Assembly: GCA_037833965.1 (NCBI GenBank)
Contig: AP031355.1
Coordinates: 1,079,501 to 1,143,500, forward strand
From: Marchantia polymorpha subsp. ruderalis
Taxonomy: Eukaryota; Streptophyta; Marchantiopsida; Marchantiales; Marchantiaceae
Direction of reading: 5' to 3'
Length of the DNA stretch: 64,000 nucleotides
How positions within the stretch are numbered: position 1 is the first letter of the stretch; each line of letters opens with the position of its first letter. A program made the translations under genes and the position numbers. Shown piece after piece: positions 41,933 to 53,220 of this stretch. The notes beneath the pieces are model-generated. The model saw only the letters and a list, made by a program, of their open reading frames with translations, had not been told where the DNA came from and did no database searches.

Positions 41933-44767
41933 ATGTCGACTGGGGCTAGCGGGAGCAACCTAAGTGCTAGAGCTGTCCGCAGGTTCCGACGAGATTCAGA
42001 GAAGGCCGTGGAAGAGACACGGCGTCAAAACAAGAAAACACCAAAAAGAGTACCTAAGCCTAGTTCGGCCGACATCCTTGGGGAACCCACCCCCGGCGAC
42101 TTGGAACCAAACTTGGTGCTTACAGTTCTACTAGATATTCCTTGCACGGACCCGCCTCGTGAATTAGAAACGACCGCCCGAGAACCGTCGACAGACACAC
42201 CGATGGCGGACGGACAAGCCAACGTGCGGCTACCTCTGCCGATTACTAAACATTCCTACCCAAAGTATAAAGGGAGTGGGGATGACGACGATGCAGATTC
42301 ATACATCAAGTTGTTCGAATCGGTGTCTATTGCCAATCGCGAGATCGCAGACGACGACCGACTAAGGATCTTTCCAAGCCTTCTGCGGAAGAAAGCGAGG
42401 AGTTGGTACAATCACGAGAGCATCGATCCGACTGGGTTGACAACATGGGCCCAGCTGAAGGAGAAGTTCCTTCGCCGCTTCCGCGAGCTCGGCTACGACA
42501 GCCGGGTTTTGACAAAGTTACGTAATTTGCAGCGAGAGAAGAAGGAGAGTCTGCGTGACTACACTGAGAGATTTCTGGACCTCCTTGACAGAATACCGAA
42601 AACAGGACCAGGGTCCCCTTTCTCGGTACAACAAGCTGTGGATTGGTACGTGACCGGTTTAACTCGAGAGATGGAGACTTTTTGCCGACGCAGCAAGTGC
42701 GACACTATTGAGGATGTGATTGCATCGGCAGAAGCCTTCGAGACTTCCACTCTCAACCGAAGAGGGAGAGAGAGACGGGAGTCGAAGGAGCGAAAACCGA
42801 AGGGAGGGCGAAGACGACGTAGAGGTACAACTCCGTCATCGGAGGAATCGTCTTCGGACGAGAACCGTTCCTCATCCGAAGAAGAGGAAACCTCATCGTC
42901 GGAGGAGGAGAAGAAGAGGAAGAAGCATGGGGCAGCGAAGAAAAAGGGCACCCGACGAGTGACTACGGACAGAGCGCCGGGAGACATAGCCTCGAAGATG
43001 GAGACCCTTGTGAAGGACTTCGCCGATCTCAAGGTTCAAGTGGTAGGCGGGCATGATCGCCGAAAATCACCCGGGAGAGTGCGAGCGAACTTATGGTGTA
43101 CTACGTGCGGGGCGGTGGGACATGCAAATACCGAGTGCCTTACCACCCGCCCGTCATATCCAGTCAACGCAGTAGAGTGGGCACAACCGTACTATGGAGA
43201 GCACCCCCAGTACTATGGAGAGGCTAGCGAAGAGACAGCCTACGCCGTTTTGTCGGTTCCTACCCCTACTGCAGTTTCAGCAATGCAAGTCCCACGATAT
43301 ATTCCGGTGGATCGGGCCACTACAGTACCCGTGAGGCGGAGAGCACCTCCAGGGACGTTTGACCCACCGCCACCGCGAGCTTGTTATAATTGCGGGGAAG
43401 TTGGACACTTCTCACCGCAGTGTCCCCATCCAAAAAGGCGAAACGATTATGCTCCGACATGTAGTAATTGCAAGAAGACCGGGCATACTGCGCCAGAGTG
43501 TGATCAGCCACCAGTCCCTCGGCCAGCGGTACGATTTGTGAACACTCCTGCCAAGGAGGACGTCCAAGTTAACCAGGTCGAAGTAGGTTCAGACGGGGAC
43601 GACGAAGACGAAGAATGGCCGGCGGAAGAGGTTATGTGCGCACGGGTCGAAACTCGTAGTTCCAAGAAATTGAAGGAGCAAGAGCGTGACACTCGCAAGC
43701 ACGAACGGAGAACCGACGACCGGACGGGAAAAGGGAAGGAGAAGACATCCAGCAAGTCCGACTTGCGACCTGCACGGAAGTCTTCGGCTACGCGAGAGGC
43801 ACCAGCAGTGCGCCCCCAGACAGCAGTCGAGGACGAGCCAGTACGCTTGCTGAAACGGGACTATGCTCCGGATATCCGCAACGAGGTAACCAACCTGTTG
43901 AAGGAAGCGATCCGCACTCAAAAGGACCCACCGCGGCCAGACTTGACATCCTCCCTTGGGGCGAAGTTGGCAGCCACCGTGGAACCTCGCAGAGCGTCGC
44001 CGCCGACCCCGGCGACCCAACGCGCCCACTATGACTTGGTCGAAGATCTCGGGAGTCGAAAAGTGAACATCACGTTCAAGCAGCTCTTGGAGGACAATAA
44101 GACGTATCGGAGAATGTTGATGCTTTCGCTACGGCATCCGCGGAAGCCGCGCGCATCCACATCCTCTCAAGTATATCAAGTGGAGAGCGAAGACCAAGGG
44201 CCACCAGAGATCGATGTGGAAATAGCAGGGTGTTGTGTACGCAGGGTGCCAATCGACTCTGGATCAGGAGTCAACATAATGACGGAGGATACCGCGAGAG
44301 CCTTGGGGTTCAGTCAATACGAACCCTCGAAGCGTGTGTTGAGATTAGCGGATCAGACGCGGAGAATGCCTGCAGGTATGCTACGCAATGTCAAGACAAT
44401 CATCGGGGGTGCGGACTTCCGGTTGACGTATATCATCCTTCAACCGATGATGAAGCAGGGCTATGACGTTCTGCTCGGGCGGCCATGGCTATATGGCGCA
44501 CAAGTCAGATGTGATTGGCGAAGGCATCGCCTTAAGTTTCCCCATCCTTCGGAACCGACCAAAACCATTACGGTGCCCTGGAATAGGGTCAGACACGAAG
44601 GGGAGACCCCATCGACAAGTGCAGGTTACACATCGGGCGGGGACAGTGAGTCGACCGCGCGATCGGATTCCAGTGGTACCGAATCCGATTATTTCGTGGG
44701 ATTCGTTGCCTGCTGTTCGGTGGGAGAAGAAGAAGAGCCGGAAGCTATTCAGCCGGAAGACGAATAG
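41933..44767 (+). CDS. gag-pr: Gag-protease polyprotein of element 2 (944 aa)
   Basis: Intact, with the gag domain, S/E-rich linker, three CCHC knuckles and D-S-G protease. Differences from element 1 are scattered and mostly conservative (for example K-to-T in knuckle 3, GT-to-AT in the protease region), with one extra residue in a proline-rich linker. ATG at 41933 follows the conserved short upstream frame at 41922-41963. It ends in the TAG CAA TTA readthrough context. Confidence 0.93.
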   Translation: MSTGASGSNLSARAVRRFRRDSEKAVEETRRQNKKTPKRVPKPSSADILGEPTPGDLEPNLVLTVLLDIPCTDPPRELETTAREPSTDTPMADGQANVRLPLPITKHSYPKYKGSGDDDDADSYIKLFESVSIANREIADDDRLRIFPSLLRKKARSWYNHESIDPTGLTTWAQLKEKFLRRFRELGYDSRVLTKLRNLQREKKESLRDYTERFLDLLDRIPKTGPGSPFSVQQAVDWYVTGLTREMETFCRRSKCDTIEDVIASAEAFETSTLNRRGRERRESKERKPKGGRRRRRGTTPSSEESSSDENRSSSEEEETSSSEEEKKRKKHGAAKKKGTRRVTTDRAPGDIASKMETLVKDFADLKVQVVGGHDRRKSPGRVRANLWCTTCGAVGHANTECLTTRPSYPVNAVEWAQPYYGEHPQYYGEASEETAYAVLSVPTPTAVSAMQVPRYIPVDRATTVPVRRRAPPGTFDPPPPRACYNCGEVGHFSPQCPHPKRRNDYAPTCSNCKKTGHTAPECDQPPVPRPAVRFVNTPAKEDVQVNQVEVGSDGDDEDEEWPAEEVMCARVETRSSKKLKEQERDTRKHERRTDDRTGKGKEKTSSKSDLRPARKSSATREAPAVRPQTAVEDEPVRLLKRDYAPDIRNEVTNLLKEAIRTQKDPPRPDLTSSLGAKLAATVEPRRASPPTPATQRAHYDLVEDLGSRKVNITFKQLLEDNKTYRRMLMLSLRHPRKPRASTSSQVYQVESEDQGPPEIDVEIAGCCVRRVPIDSGSGVNIMTEDTARALGFSQYEPSKRVLRLADQTRRMPAGMLRNVKTIIGGADFRLTYIILQPMMKQGYDVLLGRPWLYGAQVRCDWRRHRLKFPHPSEPTKTITVPWNRVRHEGETPSTSAGYTSGGDSESTARSDSSGTESDYFVGFVACCSVGEEEEPEAIQPEDE

Positions 44768-44773
44768 CAATTA
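44765..44773 (+). promoter_or_regulatory. Readthrough stop context TAG CAA TTA (element 2)
   Basis: Matches CARYYA and is conserved with both copies in element 1. Because gag and pol are both open here, element 2 is the copy in which readthrough would give a full Gag-Pol. Confidence 0.8.
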
Positions 44774-47608
44774 ACTGTGGGACTGGGAAGGAGTGAGACG
44801 AGTCACACCGAGGGCATTGTCGACCCTAGTGACTGTCACGAAGTACAACTCAGTCCCGACAAGTGCTTGAAGGTATCAAGCGCAGTGAGAGGAGACGAGC
44901 TAAGGAAAGTACAGGCATTCCTTAGCCATTATGTCGACGTCTTCGCCTGGAAGATCAAAGACATGAAGGGGATACCTGCACGGTATGGGGAACACCGTAT
45001 CGATTTACTGGACGACTCAGTACCCATACGACAGCGCCAGTATCGCCTCAACCCAAAATACTCCTTGCTAGTTAAGGAGGAGATAGATAAGTACTTGAGT
45101 GCTGGTATTATTTACCCTGTGCTCAGCAGTGAGTGGGTGTCGCCGATTGTTATCGTACCCAAGAAGTTGACGGGTAAGATACGAGTGTGTCAGGATTTCC
45201 GGAAGTTGAATGCAGCAACACGCAAGGATCATCACCCGTTACCATTCACGGATGCCATTCTAGACCATGTCGCAGGACATGAATGTTATAGCTTCCTGGA
45301 TGGGTTCTCAGGTTACAATCAGGTGTCTATCCGGGAACAGGACAAGGATAAAACTACGTTCACAACCGACTGGGGAACTTACGCATACCACAAGATGCCC
45401 TTCGGTCTGTGCAACGCGCCTGCCACCTTTCAACGGATGATGACCAATATCTTCCAAGAACAACTGAGGAAGTTCCTGGAAATATTCATAGATGACTTCT
45501 GTGTCTTTGGGAAGCGGTCTGAACACCTAAGTCACTTGAAGCAGACCTTCGATAAATGTAGAGAGAGCAGTTTATCACTGCATCCCGAGAAGTGCTTTTT
45601 CTTTATGACTAGTGGGATCTTGTTGGGTCATCGGGTCTCAGCAGACGGCATTGCGGTGGACATCGAGAAGGTCAAAGTTATACTCGAGCTTGAGCCACCC
45701 ACGAATCTAAGAGAGCTGCGAGCATTCCTGGGTCATGTGGGCTACTACCGAAGGTTCATACACCTGTATGCAATACTGGCGGCGGACCTGACCAAGTTGT
45801 TGAAGAAGGACGAGCCTTATGCTTGGGGTGCGAACCAGCAGTCAGCATTTGAGGCTCTTAAAGCGAAACTCACGACTGCTCCCGTACTAAGGAGTCCAGA
45901 CTGGAATCGACCATTCCATGTTTACGTTGACACATCTGCATTCGCCATCGGTGTAGTACTGAGTCAAAAGGATGACAACAAAAAGGACTACCCGATCTAC
46001 TTCGCGAGCCGACAGCTGTCTCTAGCAGAGCGAAAGTACACCACGACGGAGAGAGAAGCGTTGGGGATGGTGTACTCCTGTAAAAAGTTCCGTCACTACC
46101 TAATCTGCTACGAGTTTGTGTTCCATGTGGACCACTACGCATTGCAACACCTAGTCAAGAAAGCCGACCTATCCGGTCGGATCGCCAGGTGGGTGTTGTT
46201 ACTACAAGAGTTCACCTACACAGTCCAGACCAGGAAAGGGGTGCACCACGAAAATGCGGATTACTTGTCCCGATTATGGACCCAGCCGACAGAGGAGGAA
46301 TTGGTGGACGATTTTCCAGATGAAGAGTTATTTCAGTTGTCTGCAGGACATGAGTCCCGCTATGCCGACCTGTATCGATACCTGCTAACCCTCCAGTGTC
46401 CCGTAGGCATGGATTTGGAACAGCGAACTGTCTTTATTCATAAGGCAGGCCCGTACCAACTCCAGCAGGGGGTTTTGTTCAAGAAGATGCCAGATGAGCG
46501 CTTATGCAGATGCCTGGAGGAATCAGAGGTACCAAGAATAGTGAGTGCGATGCATACAGAGGAGGCGGGTGGACACTATGCCACCAGGAACACGGTCACA
46601 AAGATTCTAAATGCGGGGTATTGGTGGCCGACCATGTTTAAGGATGTTCTCGATTACATCCGCAAGTGCGACAGTTGCCAGAGGACGGGGAGACCGACGC
46701 CTACAACACGCTGGCCCCTGACTCCCATCATGCCTCTAGCACCTTTCGAAAAGTGGGGCATTGACTTTGTAGGGCCGATACAACCAGTGACTAGAAGTAC
46801 ACGAAGGCGCTACATTCTGGTAGCAACGGACTACGCCACCAAAATGGTAGAGGCCAGGGCCACCAGAAGAGATGATGCTGCCACAGTGGCAGCCTTCTTG
46901 TTTGAGTCGATCATCACACGCTACGGATGTCCCTTAGAGCTAGTCAGCGACCGGGGCACGCATTTTCTGAATCAGATCATCGAAGATCTGACACGGTATT
47001 TCCACATCAAGCACCGGAAGACTACTCCATACAATCCCAAGGCAAATGGACTGACGGAGAAGTTCAATGGTCTGCTGTGTAAAATACTACTCAAGGTCAC
47101 GGTGAATCACGCTCACGACTGGGATACGAAGCTAGCGGCCGCTCTATGGGCGTACCGGACAGCTGAGAAGATCACGACCAAACAGACACCATACTTCCTG
47201 GTGTATGGGCAACACCCGATCCTCCCGATCGAATTTGAAGTACCCACCCAACGAACGTTGGATTTGCAGAGGATGGGCGCAGAGGAGAGTCAGCTCTACA
47301 GGTTACAGGAGGTCACGCTGCTGGATGAGAGGAGACGAGACGCCGAAGATCACACCAGGAAAATCCAGCTCCGCCGAAAGGAGAGATACGATAAAAAGAT
47401 TAAACCGGTACTCCTGCAGGCGGGTGATTTGGCATTGCTCTACGACAGCAGGCATGCCAGATTCCCAGGCAAACTGCACCTAAGATGGATGGGACCTTAC
47501 AGGGTTGTCGAAGTCTTCCCGAATGGATCCATCCAACTTGCGGACCTGGCCGGCGATTTGTTAGGCACCCGAGTGAACGGGTGGCGATTGAAGAAATACC
47601 ACATGTGA
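44768..47608 (+). CDS. pol: Pol of element 2: RT-RNase H-integrase, uninterrupted
   Basis: Open from the codon after the leaky TAG to TGA; no ATG at the start, so it is expected only as a Gag-Pol readthrough product. Counting from that codon: RT from about residue 95, with active-site FIDDF (D242, D243); RNase H from about 385 (VYVDTSAFAIG); integrase zinc site H-H-C-C at about 596-638; catalytic D666, D728 and E764, the last two separated by 35 residues as in D,D-35-E integrases; GPY/F-like module near the C-terminus (RWMGPYRVVEVF). No chromodomain and no env-like frame follow. The RT type (LDGFSGYNQ, FIDDFCVFG) fits the Athila/Tat branch. This is the only pol in the window without a stop. 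Confidence 0.93.
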   Translation, partial: QLTVGLGRSETSHTEGIVDPSDCHEVQLSPDKCLKVSSAVRGDELRKVQAFLSHYVDVFAWKIKDMKGIPARYGEHRIDLLDDSVPIRQRQYRLNPKYSLLVKEEIDKYLSAGIIYPVLSSEWVSPIVIVPKKLTGKIRVCQDFRKLNAATRKDHHPLPFTDAILDHVAGHECYSFLDGFSGYNQVSIREQDKDKTTFTTDWGTYAYHKMPFGLCNAPATFQRMMTNIFQEQLRKFLEIFIDDFCVFGKRSEHLSHLKQTFDKCRESSLSLHPEKCFFFMTSGILLGHRVSADGIAVDIEKVKVILELEPPTNLRELRAFLGHVGYYRRFIHLYAILAADLTKLLKKDEPYAWGANQQSAFEALKAKLTTAPVLRSPDWNRPFHVYVDTSAFAIGVVLSQKDDNKKDYPIYFASRQLSLAERKYTTTEREALGMVYSCKKFRHYLICYEFVFHVDHYALQHLVKKADLSGRIARWVLLLQEFTYTVQTRKGVHHENADYLSRLWTQPTEEELVDDFPDEELFQLSAGHESRYADLYRYLLTLQCPVGMDLEQRTVFIHKAGPYQLQQGVLFKKMPDERLCRCLEESEVPRIVSAMHTEEAGGHYATRNTVTKILNAGYWWPTMFKDVLDYIRKCDSCQRTGRPTPTTRWPLTPIMPLAPFEKWGIDFVGPIQPVTRSTRRRYILVATDYATKMVEARATRRDDAATVAAFLFESIITRYGCPLELVSDRGTHFLNQIIEDLTRYFHIKHRKTTPYNPKANGLTEKFNGLLCKILLKVTVNHAHDWDTKLAAALWAYRTAEKITTKQTPYFLVYGQHPILPIEFEVPTQRTLDLQRMGAEESQLYRLQEVTLLDERRRDAEDHTRKIQLRRKERYDKKIKPVLLQAGDLALLYDSRHARFPGKLHLRWMGPYRVVEVFPNGSIQLADLAGDLLGTRVNGWRLKKYHM

Positions 47609-47632
47609 GTGTTCGCGTGGGCGCTCACAATT

Positions 47633-47643
47633 GAGGAGGGGGG
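47633..47643 (+). promoter_or_regulatory. Polypurine tract (element 2)
   Basis: GAGGAGGGGGG two bases before LTR5, with the same bracketing inverted repeat as in element 1. Confidence 0.85.
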
Positions 47644-48296
47644 CATGTGGTACCCCACTTTTGGCAATTTTGAGGAAATTAAAACATTTTTGGAAAACTG
47701 TACCCTGGCAGCATTGTAAATAGCCTTCGGTACATCAAAACGGAGTGAATCCGGAAGATAGCGGGGATTCTCGAGGGATCTTGTAGAATCTGGGATTTGG
47801 GGTGCAGCAGTAAGGCCGGGCACCACCCTCCCTGCGAGCTCTGCAGTTAGGATCTCTACGGCGCAAGGCGCAAAACCCGCCTTCGGAGGTTGCGTCCGCG
47901 GCGGTAGGGAAATCCTCCATAATCAGGTCAACCCTCGGGCGCCTTGACCAAGTTAGGGTCCCGTTGGAAAGAGCTCGACGCACTGATTCCAACGAGTCCA
48001 AGAACGCTTGGAACGGATGAGGACTTAGGGAGTTATCACTATTGGAAGAAACGGAGGCGGTCGCCTACGGCGGAAAGAGTTCGCCACCGGCGCGAATTCC
48101 GCCTACGCGGAAGGGGGAATCAAGTTTTGTCCTATGCGCGGACGAAGGCGTTCGCCTGTGCACAGGCGAAGTAGGGTTAGGGGAGGCGCGAAGTCCGCCT
48201 ACGCACAGGCGCTCGCCTGTGCACAGGCGCTTCGGCGTCGGCGGGAAATCCGCCTTGGGCCCTAGAAATGCGCCTTGTGAGGTAGAAAGTGTACGG

Positions 48297-48662
48297 CGCC
48301 TTCCGCGCCAGCGCAGCGCCGCGTACGGCGGAAGAGCCGCCAGAGTAAATCAAATCGGTACGGACCATGCGGACGGGACGGGTGGATGCGCTCTTGGACG
48401 GACGGAGTTGCGGCGGCGGAAGCGCCGACGAAGAGACAAGGAACGGACAGACTGGACGGAGACGGCTGACCACGGTCAACGCCTTCCGCGCCAGCGCAGC
48501 GCCGCGTACGGCGGAAGAGCCGCCAGAGTAAATCAAATCGGTACGGACCATGCGGACGGGATGGGTGGATGCGCTCTTGGACGGACGGAGTTGCGGCGGC
48601 GGAAGCGCCGACGAAGAGACAAGGAACGGACAGACTGGACGGAGACGGCTGACCACGGTCAA
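48297..48662. repeat. 183-bp tandem duplication in U3 of LTR5
   Basis: Copies at 48297-48479 and 48480-48662, matching those of LTR4 apart from single bases. Confidence 0.92.
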
Positions 48663-49076
48663 CGCCTTCCGCGCCAGCGCAGCGCCGCGCACGGAATTCG
48701 CCTGCGCACAGGCGGACGCCTGTGCACAGGAGGATGTTCAAGTCCCGCGCCGGCGGAGAATCCGCAGAGGCTCCTGCCTGCGCACAGGCAGGAGTTGAAC
48801 TTTTGTCCGACATGCGGACACACGCGTCAAGGCAGAGGGGGATTGGCCGAGGGGCGGTACGAACAAGTGTACCGCGCAAGGCGGAAAACTCGCCTTCGGC
48901 GCTACGCCCCCATGTCCGCGGGGTAATACGCTCGCGGAGTTCAAATCCGCCAATTCGAGCGTGAGAGTTTAAGCGACGACGGCGGAGCGTGAAGCCGCGC
49001 GTGAGAGCGAAGACCGTTCCAGCGTACAGCCGGCGCGACCATCAAGTGAGACGTTCTTCACGAGCAGGAGCCGACC

Positions 49077-52000
49077 ATGACCTTCGACCGGGCGGCGGAG
49101 AACGTCCCATTCTTGAATTCGCGATTCCAATCTCTTGTGCGCGCTGCGCGCATCCATCTGCTGGCTGCTGAACATTCTCGACGTCGCCGCACAGGAGATT
49201 TCTTGTTGATTGAGGGAGAAGTGAATGCGCGTGATTTGGAATTGAGGGCGATTAGAGTTTGCCGAGAGAGAAAGAAGCGCGGGCAGTGCGGAAGTAGAAT
49301 GAGCGGGCGAGCGAACTCCAGGAACGCAATGACGAGACCGAGCAGATTGCGGATGGTGCCACTTCGCCTACCACAGAACGGGCTGCGCGCTTTCGAGGAG
49401 CGCTTAATAGCAAGAAAGCTCGATTTCTTGCTATGGGGATGGAACTACATCTGTGCGAATATGGTGCGCGAGTGGCTAGAGCCACAGGGACCACCCTCGC
49501 GCGGATTGCGTCCGCATGTTGATCGGTGGACAGTCCAAGATTGGGCGCAGGCGTTGGGAAGATGTGCTGGCATGCCAGGGCATCTCCTTTTCGACAGTGA
49601 GAGCATCAAGGTGACCAAGCAGGAAGAGGCGCAATTTGTGGAGCTGTTCAAGACCGGGAGGTCTACCAAGAATGGGTACAGGACCCGTGATTACAAGGAT
49701 CGATTTCGCCGGACTTTGTCCGCGGCGCTGATGCAATTACTGCAGCCGCACCGCGCCTGCTACATCACATTGTGGCAGGTCTCTTTTGTGGAGTGCGTCA
49801 TCGAGGGAACTCCAATTCACTGGGCGAGCATCCTGCACAGGGTGATGCGACAGCACGCGTTTGAGGAGAAGGGGGGAACTCTAAACCATCTTTCTCCTTT
49901 CCTCATCAATTTTTATCGACAGCGGAATTGTTTGACAGCGGCGGAGCTTGAACATTTTCCGCCATTGTCCATCGACCATCCCGGGAAGTATGTGCGGGAG
50001 AATGAGGTCGACACGGATGCGGAGGAGTCACCGACTTCTACCCCATCAAGGCGGAGGGACGAAGGGAGACACACTCCTGCAGCACGAGTGCCGCGGAAGC
50101 GGCGATGGAGGGAAGAGTCTGAAGAGGAGCAGCATCAAGAACCCTCGGCTCCCATTCGGCCGCGGCCGCTGTGCGAGCCATACAGCCGGCCGAAGCAGAA
50201 GGCACGCAGACTGGTGTTACCAGCCGACAGTGCGGACACGGCGACGATTGCGACGGAGAAAGGAAGTGCGTCGCCAGAGAAGCATGAGGAAGCGCGGACG
50301 ACCGCAGGAGCAACGGGCCCCGCTGCAACCTCGACGGGAGAGAGGCCGCCTACGGGCCAAGGGCCTCCGGAGTTACCACGTGCGATGCGGACAGATGTTC
50401 CGTTTGCGCACAGACGAGCCTCCGCGGACGGACGAGCCTCCGCGGACAGGCGTTCACAAGTGGACGTGGATCTACGCTTACGCGTGGGAAGGAGCAGTCC
50501 GCCTGTGCACAGGCGCTCGCCTGTGCACAGGACACCTCCACACGTGCCGCCTGTGCACAGGCAAGAATCACCCCCGTTCCAACGTAGGAAGGGGAAGGAG
50601 CCGGCGGAAGAACCGCCTACGAGACACCGGCCCTCGGGGCCAGACCCTCCGGCGCACCACGCGCCGCAATTTGCGCCTTCGGCGCCAGGGCCTTCGAGCC
50701 GAGGAGATACGAGCAGGGAGCGTGCGGAGGCCGCACCATCGGCGGGAAGTCCGCCGATAGATGTGCCTTCGGCGGTAGGGCCTATAGGCCAAGGAACATC
50801 GGGCGAGCGGCCTCCGGCCATGTCGCCTTCGGCGATGGATGTCCGCGGCGCTACGCCTGCGGCGGACAAGGCGCCGGCAATTGCGCCTGCGCACGGGCCG
50901 GGCACAGCCCCCACGGACCGATCAAGGGATCAGCAACAGACGGAGGAGCGGAGTGACTGTCCGCGGGATGAAATTTCGATGCGCGATGCGCAATCAAACC
51001 CCGCGCAGCCACCCTCCGCTCGATCGCCTTCGGCGGCGGGCAACGGCGGCAGAGAGGACGCGGTAGACAACCAACAAGCGAGCGACGGGGATGCCGCACG
51101 GGTACATTCGCCTTCCGCCTTAGACATTTTGGCGACGAGCAGCGAGGCTGCAGCCGTGCCTTCGCAGGCAGCACACGTCGACGACGTGCAGCCCCACTCG
51201 GGGCAGTCGCCGACACAATCAATGGCGACTGAAATTCTCCACTCGGATGATGACGACGGGGGCTCCACGGAAGAAATGTCAGGAGCAGAAGACACCGAGG
51301 AGGAGGAGGAGGAAATTGTTGGAGCGCCGGCGGCGGCGCTCTCTGAGCAGGTGATTCCGTTGCTGAGGTACTTGGATCGCAAGGTCGATAAATACGCCGA
51401 CCCACTCCAGCCGGGATCTTACATCGAGTTAGTGCGCAGGCGGACTCGCACTAAAGTCCACACCAGCAAGCTGTTAGCTAGAGTGGACCAGGAGTTGAGG
51501 GAATTGAAGTAGAAGCATGCATGCTTGTGGGGTCAGTACAAACTTAATCAGAAATTCTACAAGCACTCCGAGAAGATGAAGGATGAGAAACTGGACGAGC
51601 TCACCAAGGAGCAGGTGAAGGTCAAGGAAGCACTCATTTCTGAGCAGGCCCAGAATCGGATTTTGTCAGAGGAGCTCGTGCGACAGACGCGGTTGTTGGA
51701 ACAATGTCAGCTCGCACGGCAAGCGGATGAAGAGTTAATCCGCAGGTTAGAGTCAGAGTGTGGCGAATTGAGAGCGCAACGTGCTGAAGCCGAATCGCAA
51801 TTAGTGATAATTGAAGAGGATCGCAGGAAGGAGGCGGATCGCACGAAGGTGGAGACGGCGAGGCGAGTCGCCCACTGTCTCAAGGGCTACGCCCACTGGG
51901 AAGTGAAGGCGCAGGAGAAACTCACACTGCGTGAGTTTGAATTGCGCGCAGCCGGGTTGTTGTCAGGCGACAGTAGGAGTCGGCGGAAGGTAGCGAAGAA

Positions 52001-52202
52001 GCTCGATGCCTTTCTGTCGAAGGCACAGGATACCATGTCCGCCCTCGAAGTGGAGGTGTCCGCGGCGTTGCAGCGTTTGGGACTGCGCAGTCGAGCGGAA
52101 GATTGGCAGGGTAGGGAGTTAGTGCGCGGCAGTCGGCCGCGCAGGAGACGTAGTACAGGTTCCGCGGAGTGTAGTGTAGCGTGGTTCCGTGCAGGCGTGT
52201 AG
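49077..52202 (+). pseudogene. U3 accessory gene of LTR5, broken by one stop codon
   Basis: The frame is open except for a TAG at 51510-51512, where LTR4 has GAG (ELKEK). The stop falls at the start of the coiled coil. A truncated product would keep the N-terminal region, disordered middle and acidic tract (811 residues) and lose the coil. The downstream frame stays open to 52202. It retains the 14 residues deleted in LTR4. Confidence 0.88.
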
Positions 52203-53215
52203 CGTAGTGCAGTGTAGTGCTAGGTAGGACTTAGAAGGTATAAAATAGTTCCAGGCGTTTTGCCTGGGGTTCTTTCCCAAACTCAGAAGTATAGATCAGG
52301 AACCCATTTCCTTTGCGTGTTTGTGTTCTTGAGTTCTGTCACCACGCAGGAGGAGTTACAACTTAGCGTTCCGCATTTTGTAGCTGAAGGCCTTCGGCCG
52401 AATGTTCAGAGCTAGTCCATTGGTTAGAGACTTGAGTAGTTCGGATCTGCACCTGTGGGTGACTGCCGATGCTCAGAGCCAGTGACTAGTTAGATACTTG
52501 AACAGTTTCGCCCCTACACCTTCGAGTGTTCCTTTCTGATTGTACTCCCTTGGGATTTTTCCCCTGAATGCCAAAGTGAAGTTTTGCTACTTCGTGTAAG
52601 CCTTGGTTGTAAATTCAGGCTACGCTGCAGCAGGTGCCTTGAGGGTAACCCCTGTAGTATTTCTGGGAATGACAAGTGCCTGAGAATTCAAACTCTTCAA
52701 TAGACTGTTGTTGTGTTACTGGAATGTTTCACAGTGAGTCCTTCAGTGCGGACCTGTGTTCTCTGCGCGTTTTGTGAGTTGAGAGTGTTGTTCACCGCGT
52801 ATGAGTGGCTTCGATCCGAAGTAGGCAGTCCAAACCGGGTTTCCTACACTAGCAGCAAGCTAGTGGAAGTGTTGTAAAAGCCGGAGTTGGAAGTCACTGC
52901 CCGCAGCTTTGCCGAGTGTGCTCGCGAGAGACTTTCCCCCTGAAATCTTGAAGTAGAGGTCCTAACGGATCTCTGGGTTGTGTTTCTGTAGTTTCAGGTG
53001 TGTGTGTGTGTGTGTGTTACGCTGCACTGTGCGACCTCCGAGTGCGCTCCGAGTGGACACTTGCAGTATTTCTGGGAGTGACAGTTGCCTGAGAATTCAA
53101 ACTCCTCAATAGTCTGTTAAAACGTGACACTTTGTACCCTGTGTGTTCCTCTGTCCCTGTGGGTTCGACCTTTCTACCACTATATTGCAGTTTTAGCCTT
53201 TAGTGGGTTATTACA

Positions 53216-53220
53216 AATCC
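53216..53220. repeat. Target site duplication AATCC, right copy (element 2)
   Basis: Follows the end of LTR5 and matches 30947-30951. Confidence 0.95.

Larger units (their letters stand above)
30952..53215 (+). mobile_element. Ty3/gypsy element 2, with a solo LTR nested in its 5' LTR
   Basis: LTR4 (30952-32407 plus 37773-41846), internal region (41847-47645), LTR5 (47646-53215). Same family as element 1 but a distinct subfamily: the LTRs carry a 183-bp tandem duplication absent from element 1, and gag and pol have many scattered differences. LTR4 and LTR5 differ by a 42-bp deletion, GT-run length and roughly a dozen single bases I noticed, so this insertion looks somewhat older than the tandem event in element 1. 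Gag and pol are open; both U3 genes are broken. Confidence 0.93.
47646..53215 (+). mobile_element. LTR5 of element 2 (3' LTR, 5,570 bp)
   Basis: The longest LTR here: it has the 183-bp duplication (48297-48479 and 48480-48662) and lacks the 42-bp deletion of LTR4. TATA box at 52239-52247. Ends TTACA at 53215, followed by AATCC. Confidence 0.95.

Noticed and set aside
47609-47645. Env-like gene after pol
   Set aside because: Only 37 bases separate the pol stop from LTR5, filled by the polypurine tract and an inverted repeat.
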